The notes beneath the pieces are model-generated. The model worked only from the letters and a program-made list of their open reading frames with translations. It was not told the origin of the DNA and made no database searches. Of a stretch of DNA of 64,000 nt, positions 22,593 to 31,841 are shown piece by piece (within the stretch, counting starts at the first letter, position 1; the number at the start of each line of letters is the position of its first letter). The position numbers and the translations under genes were made by a program. Location: the NCBI RefSeq assembly GCF_032854445.1, contig NC_088298.1, positions 3,096,160-3,160,159 of the forward strand, read 5' to 3'. Source of the stretch: Liolophura sinensis (taxonomy: Eukaryota > Mollusca > Polyplacophora > Chitonida > Chitonidae).

Positions 22593-22950
22593 TTAAAGAG
22601 ACTATACCTCAGATTTGTGGTAAAAAATCGATCAGCGCTAATCACATTGGGGCTCCCCTAGCTACAAGACGCCCTGTTACATGGGGCTATCTACTAACCC
22701 TCTACGGCACTAGTTGTGGCACCGTTTTACTCTAAGAGGAATATTCAAAAAAACAAAAATTAGATAATTCGGGTCGAATTATCTAATTTGGCAAACTCTA
22801 TTAGCGTTTTTGAACGGGAAATCGTACAACAACAAACGTGGTATTTTCTGAAAGGTAAATGATTTGAGCTATCTTAGAAATAGAGCGAAAGCCCGATTTG
22901 ATTAGCGCTGATCGATTTTTTACCACAAATCTGAGGTATAGTCTCTTTAA
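22593..22950. mobile_element. MITE nested in the Harbinger intron
   Basis: A 358-bp insert whose ends are inverted over about 48 bp: ttaaagagactatacctcag on the left and ctgaggtatagtctctttaa on the right, continuing through aaaaaatcgatcagcgctaa. It lies between transposase exons 2 and 3. TTAA at each end could be a target duplication or part of the repeat. A second inner palindrome, tagataattcg-ggt-cgaattatcta, sits near 22761-22786. It has no coding capacity. The class is unknown; a TTAA target would suggest a piggyBac-type mobiliser. Confidence 0.85.
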
Positions 22951-23193
22951 AATTAGCATAATATATATGTGATTATACAAACAACATCAAGCTGTTCATT
23001 TAAGCTGGACGTACATATTAATATTAAATGACTGTATCAAAACAACGGTGGGCTCGATGTACCCCCATTCAAAGAGTATAATAAATTATTTCTGATAAAC
23101 CCATGTGAGCTAGTCTAGTGAAGTAACAATCTGACAATGATTGACCACCATACGGTAATAGAATTTACATCGTAATCTATTTTGTACTTTCAG

Positions 23194-23991
23194 TTTCCGC
23201 GTTCTGCAGTGGAGTGGGAAGTCGTTGCTGAAGCGTACAAAAAATTATGGCATTTCCCCCATTGCATCGGCGCACTTGATGGTAAACACGTGGTCCTGAA
23301 AGCTCCGGCCAAAAGCGGCAGTTATTTTTTCAACTATAAGGGCACACTTGTTGATGCCAAATACAGATTCATGTTCGTGGATATAGGCTGTAATGGGCGA
23401 GTATCAGATGGTGGTGTTTTTTCGGCAACTCAACTTTTCACGGGTCTAAAAGAGAAGGCGCTGTCACTTCCTGATCCTTCACCACTTCCAGGTCGAACAA
23501 AACCTGTGCCTTACGTGGTTGTAGCTGACGATGCATTTGCACTTCAAGAAAATATAATGAAGCCGTATCCATTCCGAACAAGGGACATTGTCAGTCGGGT
23601 ATTTAACTACAGGCTTAGTCGGGCACGACGGATGGTCGAAAGTACATTCGGTATACTGGCAACTCGATTCCGCGTTTTGCTGAAGCCCATCAATTTGAAC
23701 CCAGACAAGGCTCAATTAGTTGTGCAAGCAGTCGTCGCCCTTCACAACTTCCTAATGAAGGAACCCAACGAAGCGTATACACCCCCTGGTACAATTGACC
23801 TTGAAGACCGAGACGGAAATATGATGCCTGGTTCCTGGCGCGCAGATTTCAACCCCCAAGGGACGCTTCTGGGACTTCGCCATCAAGGCAGTAACCACCA
23901 TGCGACATCCGCGAGAGAGATTCAACGCGAGTTTGGAGAGTATTTCATGACTCCTGTTGGTGAAGTGTCCTGGCAGTATCAACATGCGTAA
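23194..23991 (+). CDS. Harbinger transposase exon 3 (DDE domain)
   Basis: Begins after tttgtactttcag at 23193 and ends with TAA at 23989-23991, bringing the protein to about 414 residues, normal for the family. The DDE_Tnp_4 motifs are all present: HCIGALDGKHV (Asp about residue 178), DIGCNGRVSDGG (about 212), VADDAF (Asp about 261) and RRMVESTFGIL (Glu about 298). No stop or frameshift was found across the three exons, so the transposase may be intact. The C-terminus FMTPVGEVSWQYQHA follows a loop rich in Asn and Gly. Confidence 0.9.
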   Translation, partial: FPRSAVEWEVVAEAYKKLWHFPHCIGALDGKHVVLKAPAKSGSYFFNYKGTLVDAKYRFMFVDIGCNGRVSDGGVFSATQLFTGLKEKALSLPDPSPLPGRTKPVPYVVVADDAFALQENIMKPYPFRTRDIVSRVFNYRLSRARRMVESTFGILATRFRVLLKPINLNPDKAQLVVQAVVALHNFLMKEPNEAYTPPGTIDLEDRDGNMMPGSWRADFNPQGTLLGLRHQGSNHHATSAREIQREFGEYFMTPVGEVSWQYQHA

Positions 23992-24002
23992 AGTGGACCT
24001 AC

Positions 24003-24173
24003 CTCTGAGGAAGATCCTTGCCGTTTTTTCATCCCCGCGCCGAGAAACGACAACGCCTCCATGTACTGCCACTTACTCTTCTTTACAACACCCTCGGACC
24101 CGGACTTCCTTTTTTCTTCGGCCTTAACCTCAGCGGCATACTGAGTCCTCAGCGTGTGGAACTTCTTTTCCAC
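24003..24173 (-). CDS. Harbinger MADF/Myb-like protein exon 2
   Basis: The acceptor ctttctttccag lies just upstream and the donor tcagag|gtaggt follows. The exon is exactly 57 codons and in phase with both neighbours. It completes the domain (VEKKFHTLRTQYAAEVKAEE) and adds a basic segment ending in SKWQYMEALSFLGAGMKKRQ. It overlaps no transposase exon: it lies just beyond the transposase stop, so the two genes are tail-to-tail. Confidence 0.82.
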
Positions 24174-24387
24174 CTGGAAAGAAAGACATGCATGTGTACA
24201 GTCAAGAGTGATTTTAAAGTCAGATTATTTGTTGGCGCTTAGTCTTCAGTGTCAGTGATAGTGTCAGTGACCAGGGATGAATTGCCAGGGAGTATTTTTT
24301 ACAAAAACGCTGTACAGTTATGTTGATGTAGCATCTCATCTTTGACTACACAAATGTATGTTAATAAAAAAAATTCAAATGTCTCAC

Positions 24388-24549
24388 CTCGCATTGTTCC
24401 TTGTTTAAAGCTTCCGCCACTTGTTTCCACGAGTCAGATTTTTTCACCCGGTCTCTATATTCGTCTACCAATACATTCCACAGTGTCGGTCGTTCCTCCA
24501 CCTCACAAATCAACTGCTTTATCTCCTCGGTTGACCACTGACCAGGCAT
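24388..24549 (-). CDS. Harbinger MADF/Myb-like protein exon 1
   Basis: Starts with ATG at 24549 (MPGQWSTEEIKQLICEVEER) and runs exactly 54 codons to the donor gag|gtgaga. Conserved aromatic residues (W5, W24, W42) and the pattern TLWNVLVDEYRDR followed by SWKQVAEALN fit a MADF/Myb-SANT DNA-binding domain. In PIF/Harbinger elements this second protein binds the transposon ends and helps nuclear import of the transposase. Confidence 0.85.
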
Positions 24550-24669
24550 AATTCACCTCTTTTATCTGGAATGAAATTGGGATCGACTGAACTTGACATA
24601 TGCGAACATGTGTTTTTTCATGTACTATAAACTTGCTGGATAATAGGACCATGCTCTATTCCCAGCAAC

Positions 24670-24861
24670 ATTGCCTCAAGTCGTCGCAAGATCTCGAAAA
24701 GAGCCCTCACACGGCGCAAGAACGGGTAGTGTGCAATATTGCTACACATTGCTGGACATATTGAGCAAGTCTCTTGCGGGGGACATCACACGTACCAGAA
24801 TATTGCTGCAATAGTTTCATCAATATTCTTGCTCAAGTAAACTTGATCGTGTGAGGCCGGC
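24670..24861. repeat. Harbinger right terminal and subterminal repeats
   Basis: This end carries cgcaagat, ttgcgggg, cgcaagaa and three copies of CAATATTG or ATATTGC-type motifs, plus CTCACACG/CATCACACG. The terminal 14 bp are GTGTGAGGCCGGCC. The motifs mirror those of the left end. Confidence 0.75.
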
Positions 24862-24864
24862 CTA

Positions 24865-25500
24865 ACGAAGGTTGAGACGAAAGTTGCGCAGAAACATAAC
24901 TAGCTTTGTCGTTTCAAATGGGCCAAGTCCAAGAGGTTTGAGTAGCAACAGTTGCTACTCGCTTGACCACATTGGCAAACGAAGTCTGTAGAGAAGCATT
25001 AGTAAGTGAGGCTAATTTCCGGGCTTCCTGATATGATATGTTGTTTTTAATTTTCAGGTTGATAATTTGTTTTTCTTTAACGAAAAGCGGACAGTCCCTT
25101 GAGGAGGCCATGTGATCTCCACTGCAGTTGCAACACTTAACTGTGTTACTGCAGGCGAAACCATCATGACCGTCACTGCCGCATCTAAAACAAATCAGTT
25201 TATTCTGACATTGGCCCTTGCCATGACCAAATTTTTGGCAATTGAAATAACGTGTAGTATTAGGATATATAAATCCACATTAACCCTATATGGGCCAACG
25301 TAGATATGCGACAGAAGGGAGGTAGTGTTAAAGGTAAGTATTAAGTTTAAGGATGTTACCAGATTTCTTCGTAATGAAGCGTTTTACTCTGATAACACCC
25401 TGTGAATTTAGTTCTTGGCAGATTTCTTCCTCAGTTAGATCAGTTATATCGCCATCCCTGTCACGCATGATTCCCTGACAGCTGTTGAGTGGACGTGAAA
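24865..25500 (-). pseudogene. LINE A ORF1 (zinc knuckles), right of the Harbinger insertion
   Basis: On the minus strand the ORF1 N-terminal part (RDRDGDITDLTEEEICQELN near 25470-25415) is followed by the CCHC knuckle region with substitutions (25280-25110), then MASSRDCPLFVKEKQIINLK and SYQEARKLASLTNASLQTSF, down to the insertion point. The copy is 5'-truncated near 25500, where similarity to the full-length LINE stops. Confidence 0.8.
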
Positions 25501-26150
25501 ACAGATACAACACAAAAGACATGCTCCATAGCTCATGAGCTGTTAACATATTAGTTACCCTAATTCTTGGGTCAGATATTAGAAGTGCTGAAAGCATAAT
25601 ACTAAATTTCTTTCCTGTTTTTTTTTTTTTTTTTGGAAAAGTAAAGATATTTTGTTTGTTAGATGGTATAACCATGTGAGAAAAGAAAAATATTCCTCTT
25701 GACCAAAAAGAGCAGACCAGGTGTCACAAAAATTACAAAATTCACGACAGTGTATTTTTTAGGGTTGATATCTCGACATGTATGTATTGAGCATAAGTTT
25801 TACACGCATATGAAGCACAGTGACACATGTTAAAGTTCGCATCCTTTGTGCTTTGTAAGTGTATTAAGTACCGCAAATTACCAAATTCACGACCTCCGTA
25901 CTTTATGTATTTAGCTAAAGTTTTGCATTCATCTGTCTCCAACAGGAGGGAAGCTCTTTCATAGCCTTGAAGTACATTTTGTCATGTAATACAGTTTAGT
26001 TAGTGTAAAGCACTATAATGCTGAATACCAAATGTAAATACGCACTCATCGCTACATATATTTATTGCCATTCAAAGTGTCACACTGTACTACAATCATG
26101 CTTACAATGGCTTTAGTCTGTGCCATCCTTACTAACAATATCCACAGGAA
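25501..26150. other. Intergenic stretch present only in duplicate A
   Basis: About 570 bp (roughly 25570-26135) have no counterpart in duplicate B, where gttaccctaa runs straight into atccttactaacaat. The extra segment has a T-run at 25618-25636 and no coding character. A deletion in B is the simpler explanation. Confidence 0.65.
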
Positions 26151-28460
26151 ACATCAAGTAGTGTATTAAACGTTCTATTTTATAGAAACTGTTTACCCCA
26201 AACAACTGGACCAAATTGATGGAGCCATTGAGCATGAGTGGAATGTTGAGAAGATGCTGAAAGCAGTCTGGCTTGTTTTCTCATCAAAACACAGCTCTCT
26301 TCTATTTGGAGAATCAGCTGCTGGATATGGCATGCCATCCCGATGTGACAAGCATATTTCTTGCAATGGGATTAAAAAGTCCAACAATCCAACATCATTA
26401 AGTCTTTTCAAGGGGGTAGCTTTGTTGGCTACCTTCACAAATGTAGTCGATCGTTAAATGCGAATGACAACACACCAGCTTACAGAATATATACGACACC
26501 TGACACTGGTCAACGACAACAGTTAATTTAGGAGAGAGCCAACCATTACAACAAATTACCTGTAATGGAAAATGACAGTTTACCAGGTATTCATATTTAC
26601 AACCTACTGTGGTTTAAAGACATGTTAAACAAAAAAATCATTTGTTTTCCTCCACAAAATATTTAACTAATTGTAAGAAGTACAATATATGCAACACATA
26701 CACTGCAATAGCCCATGCCTATCCCAGTCCAATACAAACATCGTAGGCCTATAGCTCTCATGACTCAGCCAAGACTGCAGGCAATAAATATAGTATGCTG
26801 TTTCATTCCCATTTTGTATCTTCTTTTTCCTCAAAATATCATGGTCAAATCCCACCCAAGTCTCCATACAGTGAACACATATTACATATTTAACCCACCT
26901 TCCATAGCCCACACATTTCTCTCTACATACCTGTACATTACAAAACACCTTTTATAGTTCAGCCAAATCTTTGCATTATCCACACTCTATAGTCTACTTC
27001 CTTCACATCTACTTCCATATCCCATTCAACAGTGTACACACACTACAACTGTCCATAATCCACCCTGAACCCTGTACACACACTTTAATCCACATTTAAT
27101 AGGCCACTTAGGTCTCCGTACAATAAACACACTACACCTGGGTGTGTATGATAAACACATTACAGCACACCTTCCTCAGCCCACCTAGGTCAGTATAATA
27201 AACATACAACCCACCTTCCGTAGCCCACCAAGGTCTGTATACGGGTGAAAGGATGAGAATCGATTTTCGCCAGCATGTTGATCCCTGGTGCTGTACAATC
27301 CTTAGAGTTCTGGCATGTGATGGTACACATACAGGCGTAAGTTTAAGGAGGCTGATCACCCAGTCAATTCACTAGCACACCAGTGATGAAAGAAGTCACA
27401 AAACCCAGACGTTATGACAGGGTATCTTTGCCATATAAGGAAGAAGTTACTCCCAAGGATGTGCGATGTGCCAAAGAGCATTCTCTTGTATGTGTCTCAA
27501 ATATCTCTCAAGACTTTCGCCTGGGAATGTAGAAAACAACAGCACCAAATCCGTCAGTATGTGTCTCAAATGTCTCTCCAGACTTTCGCCAGGGAATGTA
27601 GAAGAAAACAGCACCAAATCCGTCAGAACTGAAACACTCCTCTCTGTCTGTTTTCTAGGATGGGTCTCTTACTAACACAATTTACAGCTGCCACATTCGA
27701 CACGCAATTGAAAGAAGCTCTATCTTAATTTTTGCTTATGCTTTTAAAAGATGCACCAGTTTCAGCTGTTCTACCATACAGATACTTGGACATCATCGGA
27801 CAAATTTATCACAGTGTCACATCAGGGGACAAAAATTACATCAGCGTCTTGAAATGTTTTCCCCCAGAGGTGCACAAAGTCATGCTTGCTGCCATCATGG
27901 TTAACAGAACTCAAAATATATGTTCCTTTGTAACGTATCTTGTAGACTTTGTTGAACAGATCCATTCTACTGATACACAGCACTGCCCTGCAACACCAAC
28001 ACCAAATACTTACAATCCTGAAGATGGAATGACGTATTATTTCAGCACACATGAAAATCGTGTACGACAGCTGCCATCCTACACAATAGGAATGAAGCAA
28101 ACCTATGACGGATCTCCATCGGATGTACGGAAGTGTAAGAAGCGCTATACCAAGGTGTCCTATATGAGAATTCTTCCACAACAGAAAGCCCTCATTTTGG
28201 TGAGGAACACCGTTCTGGCATGATCGCTTTCATGGATTTTCCCACACGTGCGGAAACAACTACAGATCATCTCGCATAACGACCTTGCAGGGGGCAAATA
28301 CAGAGATATGTGAACAGTTCAATTCCTTTCTCCAGTGCCTAAAGTACACAGGAACACACCTCAGCCAGTCTCATATCTACTTTTTCTGCAACTCATGATT
28401 TATATCTGGAATGAAAGGAAGACAAATACCTGTACTTGTAGAGTCAATGTAGCCCTCATT
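26150..28460 (+). pseudogene. KDZ-type (Kyakuja-Dileera-Zisupton) transposase remnant, copy A
   Basis: Coding-like pieces lie on the plus strand in changing frames. At 27380-27520 there is RRYDRVSLPYKEEVT-like sequence with a duplicated ~72-bp block. At 27732-28180 there is NYISVLKCFPPEVHKVMLAA, then NRTQNICSFVTYLVDFVEQI and YNPEDGMTYYFS, ending in a CKKRYTKVSY piece. At 28213-28390 there is FWHDRFHGFSHTCGNNYRSS and ANTEICEQFNSFLQCLKYTG. I recognise these as the cysteine-cluster-associated and catalytic regions of KDZ transposases (HDxFHGF and the Glu of EICEQFNSF). Intervening parts are missing and stops are frequent. An open frame at 26193-26456 may be another exon. A near-identical copy is at 36595-38940. 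Confidence 0.72.
26470..27370. other. Non-coding part of the KDZ-containing unit, copy A
   Basis: A low-complexity stretch rich in CACATT and CCA blocks (ccatatcccattcaacagtg, accctgtacacacactttaa). No protein frame of note is present. The same sequence is at 36950-37850. Confidence 0.6.
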
Positions 28461-28509
28461 GTTGTGGACAGTGTATAAGTCCAAATTATCTTATCCCATC
28501 ACAATCTAC

Positions 28510-28870
28510 ACATGATTATGTATGCTCAGTGACTCCAGCAGAGAGACATACGCTCAGTGACCTCCTGTCTGCATGTGATGGTGGACTGTACCCGAGCAGA
28601 GGCCGGGAAATACGTGCTCAGTGGCTCCCTGTCTGTACTTATGAGCGGTGTACCAGTGGATAACAGCCGAGAGATATGTGCTCAATGACTCCTTGCCTAT
28701 GCTTATGAACTGTGTATCGGTGGATAGCGGCCGAGAGATAATGTGCTCAGTGACTCCCTCTCTGTGATGGTGGACTGTGTTCCGGTGGATAGCAGTCGAG
28801 AGCTATATGCTCAGTGACTCCCTGTCTGTGCTTGTGAACTGTGTTCCGGTGGATAGCTGCCGAGAGATGT
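28510..28870. repeat. 64-bp minisatellite, copy A
   Basis: Five to six tandem copies of a unit containing gctcagtgactccctgtctg, tgaactgtgttccggtggat and agcagccgagagatatgt. Units are 75-95% alike. The same array, with small differences, lies at 38965-39315 in duplicate B. Confidence 0.85.
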
Positions 28871-29095
28871 CATCATATAAGAGAAAAAATAGATTTAAAA
28901 TGCAAAATGTGAAATGCACCCCAACCAGATGGACATGTACTCACGCAAAACCCCTGCTAATGTATTCAAATGACACAGTGTGCAACGTGATTTTATTCCT
29001 TATTTAATTGACATTCATGCAATTATATTTTAAATAAATGTTAATTGTTATAAACTATAGCCTCGCTTTTAAAGGCTGAATTTTTGTACGGTTAG

Positions 29096-29645
29096 AATGA
29101 ATGAATGAATGAATGATTATAGTTTAAAGCCACATCGGCAATATTTTCAGCCATATCAGCAAGGTGAGCAAGGTGAACACACGAGGCGGTTGAGGTTTCC
29201 GATATGCTGGTGAGAACATCAACAAATGAAACAAACGTTTGGACATGTTTAAAACCAGATTAGAATAACCAAAAACAGATAAAACTCGAAAAACCCTCAT
29301 ATTTTAAAAAATATATCAAGAAATGTATATATAACTTTATCGATAAATATTTATATATTAATAAATTATATCTTATGATAAAGGCCAATGGCCTTCATAT
29401 AATTTATGACAACATCGCCAGCAATGTTGTCAAATAAACCATATATAGAAATGACCGTGTAGAATCTCTGCCCAACATGGGCAAATTCCACACAGTCAAC
29501 CAAGATATGTTTGATGCCATATTGGGCATCGCATCCAACGCACTCGGGAGCACTGCTCCCATCTACTATGAAATTGTGTCAGACGAGAATGCCCAACACG
29601 ACACCTCGTTAAGACTACTTGGTCTCTACGAGACTTTTTGCAAGT
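29096..29645 (-). mobile_element. LINE 3'-end fragment, copy A of the unit
   Basis: A (GAAT)n tail complement at 29096-29115 is followed by the 3' UTR and the ORF2 C-terminal zinc motif (ECVGCDAQYGIKHILVDC-like residues near 29490-29560). The family resemblance fades near 29645. Bases 29572-29583 are the empty site matching the target duplication of full-length LINE C in the other duplicate. Confidence 0.82.
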
Positions 29646-29814
29646 ATAATTATTGTAGGTTTGATATGGAATTCATGCCTGGAATATTCATTGCCTGCCC
29701 GGCATTACTGAAAACTGATGACCGCTTTTCTCTTGTGTGTTACCGGCTTTATTTCTTTTTTGTATAATTTCCTACATACCTTTGTCTTTGGGAGTTAGTG
29801 TTAAACGTTGTTTT

Positions 29815-31574
29815 GGATATTATACCTAAAAATTTGGTTTCTCCAACAATTTTAATCTGTTCACTACAAAAATTAGGCTCTTGATCCAGTTGAAGTTTCC
29901 GTTTGTTACAAAAATGCATACCGACGGTTTTAAGCGTTGAAAATCTAAAACCATTTTCAGTTGCCAATATCGAACTGACGTTCGATATTATTCATATTCT
30001 TAGCTCGGTAGCATATAAGGAAATCATCAACGTATAAAGAACACTCTGTGTCCGATGCTAATGCCCGATGGCTAGGCTATTTATTTTTATGCTGAACAGA
30101 GTTGGTGATAGAATGCTTCCCGGGGGGTACACTCATTTCTTGCCCATAAGTCAGAAAGGGGCCTCCGTGGCTCAGTCGGTTAGCGCGCTAGCGCAGCGTA
30201 GTGACCCAGAAGCCTCTCACCAATGCGGTCGCTGTGAGTTCAAGACCAGCTCATACTGGCTTTCTCTCCGGCCGTACGTGGGAAGGTCTGCCAGCAACCT
30301 GCGGATGGTCGTGGGTTTCCGCCGGGCTCTGCCCGGTTTCCACCCACCATAATGCTGGCCGCCGTCGTATAAGTGAAATATTCTTGAGTACGGCGTAAAA
30401 CACCAATCAAAAAAAAAAAAAAAAAAAAAAAATAAGTCAGAAAGAGTGGACCCAACCGGTACCTTAAACTGACCATCAGATAAAAATTGAGATATAAATA
30501 TAGGTAATCGACGTTTAAGTCCCATATCCGCGAGATCTTTTAAATTACCATATTTCCATGTAGTGTCGTAGGCCTTTTTCAAGGTCAGAAAATATGGACA
30601 CCACATGTTCGTTATTGATGAAGCCGTCGCGAATAAAGGTTTCGAATCGAACAAGGTGATCCACAGTGGATCTACCTTGTCGAAAACCGCATTGAATATT
30701 AGAAAGTAACTTGTTGGTTTCGAGAAACCAAACAAGTCTATCATTAATCATCCGTTCCACAGTCTTACAAACACAGCTGGTAAGAGCTATGGGACGGTAA
30801 TTACTTGGATCAGTATGATCCTTACCCGGTTTGGGAACCGGGATAACACACGCCTCCCTCCATGACGGTGGTAAATTACCAGTTATCCAAATATCATTAA
30901 GCAAGTCCAAGAGACTGTCCAGTAGCTCTTGGACCAGTGTCCAGTGGTAAATGGTTCAGAAACTTATAATATACGTTATCAGGAACACAAGCAGTATCGT
31001 GAGCCTTTTTAAATGCAGTTTTAAGTTCCTCGATATTAAAAGGACGATTATAACCTTTAAAATATTTAGAAGAAAAAGGGCAATTTAATTTTTCTCCTTC
31101 TGGATTTTAATATGCTGGAATTCTTTAGTATAGTTCTCAGAAGAAGATTTCGTTGAAAGTGTCTCAGCTAATTTATTTACTATATCGGATGGAGAGGTTA
31201 ATATATTATCTCCATCTTTCAAATACTGAACTTTTGCTTTATTATTTTTGCCCTTAAGTTTCTGAACCATGTTCCAGACCTTCCGCATGGGTGTTTTTGA
31301 CGTAATGCCCAAAAGAAAGCTCCGCCAACAAGATCGTCTCTTGGACTTGAGTAATCGACGAGCCTTGGCTCGAATCTGGTTTAAATTATCAGTAGGGCAA
31401 TGATTAAATCTGCGTTCAGCCTTTTTAAGGTCCTTTATGGCTTTACGACAGTCATTGTCGTACCAGGGTTTACTTTTGGATTTGGGATTTGTCGAGGTCT
31501 TAGGTATACTTCTATCGGCAGCTCGTAATACAAGCTCGTTAAATTTTGACACAGGATCATCTGCTGCTTTGAGA
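29815..31574 (-). mobile_element. LINE copy B' (RT and linker), with a SINE inserted
   Basis: This minus-strand copy lacks the RNase H end and is cut in the linker at 31574, where the 3' tail of LINE B begins. It encodes the linker (SKSKPWYDNDCRKAIKDLKK, 31552-31085), the RT fingers (SWREACVIPVPKPGKDHTD and CGFRQGRSTVDHLVRF, 30910-30545), and the thumb region near 29820-29960. A SINE interrupts it at 30159-30431. Stops and frameshifts are present. Confidence 0.88.
30159..30431 (+). mobile_element. tRNA-headed SINE inserted in LINE B'
   Basis: It has the same family structure as 5197-5457, with a complete A box (TGGCTCAGTCGG) and B-box-like GTTCAAGACC, the body, and the 3' end acggcgtaaaacaccaatca followed by a pure A tail. 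The 13-bp direct repeat ATAAGTCAGAAAG flanks it (30146-30158 and 30432-30444). The uninterrupted site is visible in sister LINE copies near 33627. Confidence 0.95.
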
Positions 31575-31841
31575 GTATGAATGAATGCATGAATGATTAT
31601 GGCTTAACGCCACATCGGCAATATTTCAGCCATATCGTGGCGAGAACAAGGTGAAAACAAGAGACGGTCAAGGTTTTCGATATAATAATATGAACATCAA
31701 AGGCAAAACAAAAAATACAGACATGTTTAAAATCGTTTAAAAGAAAAATAAGAGTTAAAACTCGAAAACCAGGGTTATAGTACATGTATACATCTATATG
31801 TATATAACTGTTTATCTACAGATATTTATGACAATTAAAAT

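Larger units (their letters stand above)
21159..24861 (+). mobile_element. PIF/Harbinger DNA transposon, apparently complete
   Basis: A 3703-bp element with terminal inverted repeats. The left end GGCCGGCCTCACAC and the right end GTGTGAGGCCGGCC are perfect over 14 bp. The similarity extends through TCAAGTTTACT and GAGC-AGAAT to about 45 bp. A TAA target-site duplication is present on both sides (21156-21158 and 24862-24864), the TWA type expected for PIF/Harbinger. It carries two genes in opposite orientations, the usual arrangement for this superfamily: a DDE transposase on the plus strand and a MADF/Myb-like DNA-binding protein on the minus strand. The matching uninterrupted ORF1 at 35890 shows the empty site. 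Confidence 0.95.
17561..25500 (-). mobile_element. LINE copy A, interrupted by a Harbinger transposon
   Basis: This is a minus-strand LINE whose 3' UTR starts next to the mariner fragment and whose 5' end is cut within ORF1 near 25500. From right to left it has the ORF1 middle part (25480-24865), the Harbinger insertion (21159-24861), the ORF1 end (21158-20815), the APE endonuclease (20815-20150), the basic linker (20118-19756), a deletion removing part of RT near 19575, RT motifs (19570-18750), RNase H (18655-18180), and the C-terminal zinc motif (18063-17671). Frameshifts break every ORF. The TAATG stop/start between ORF1 and ORF2 is intact near 20813. Confidence 0.9.

Noticed and set aside
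29477-29767. Plus-strand ORF of 96 codons as a gene
   Set aside because: It is the antisense of the LINE ORF2 C-terminal region and recurs in the duplicate at 45.9 kb.
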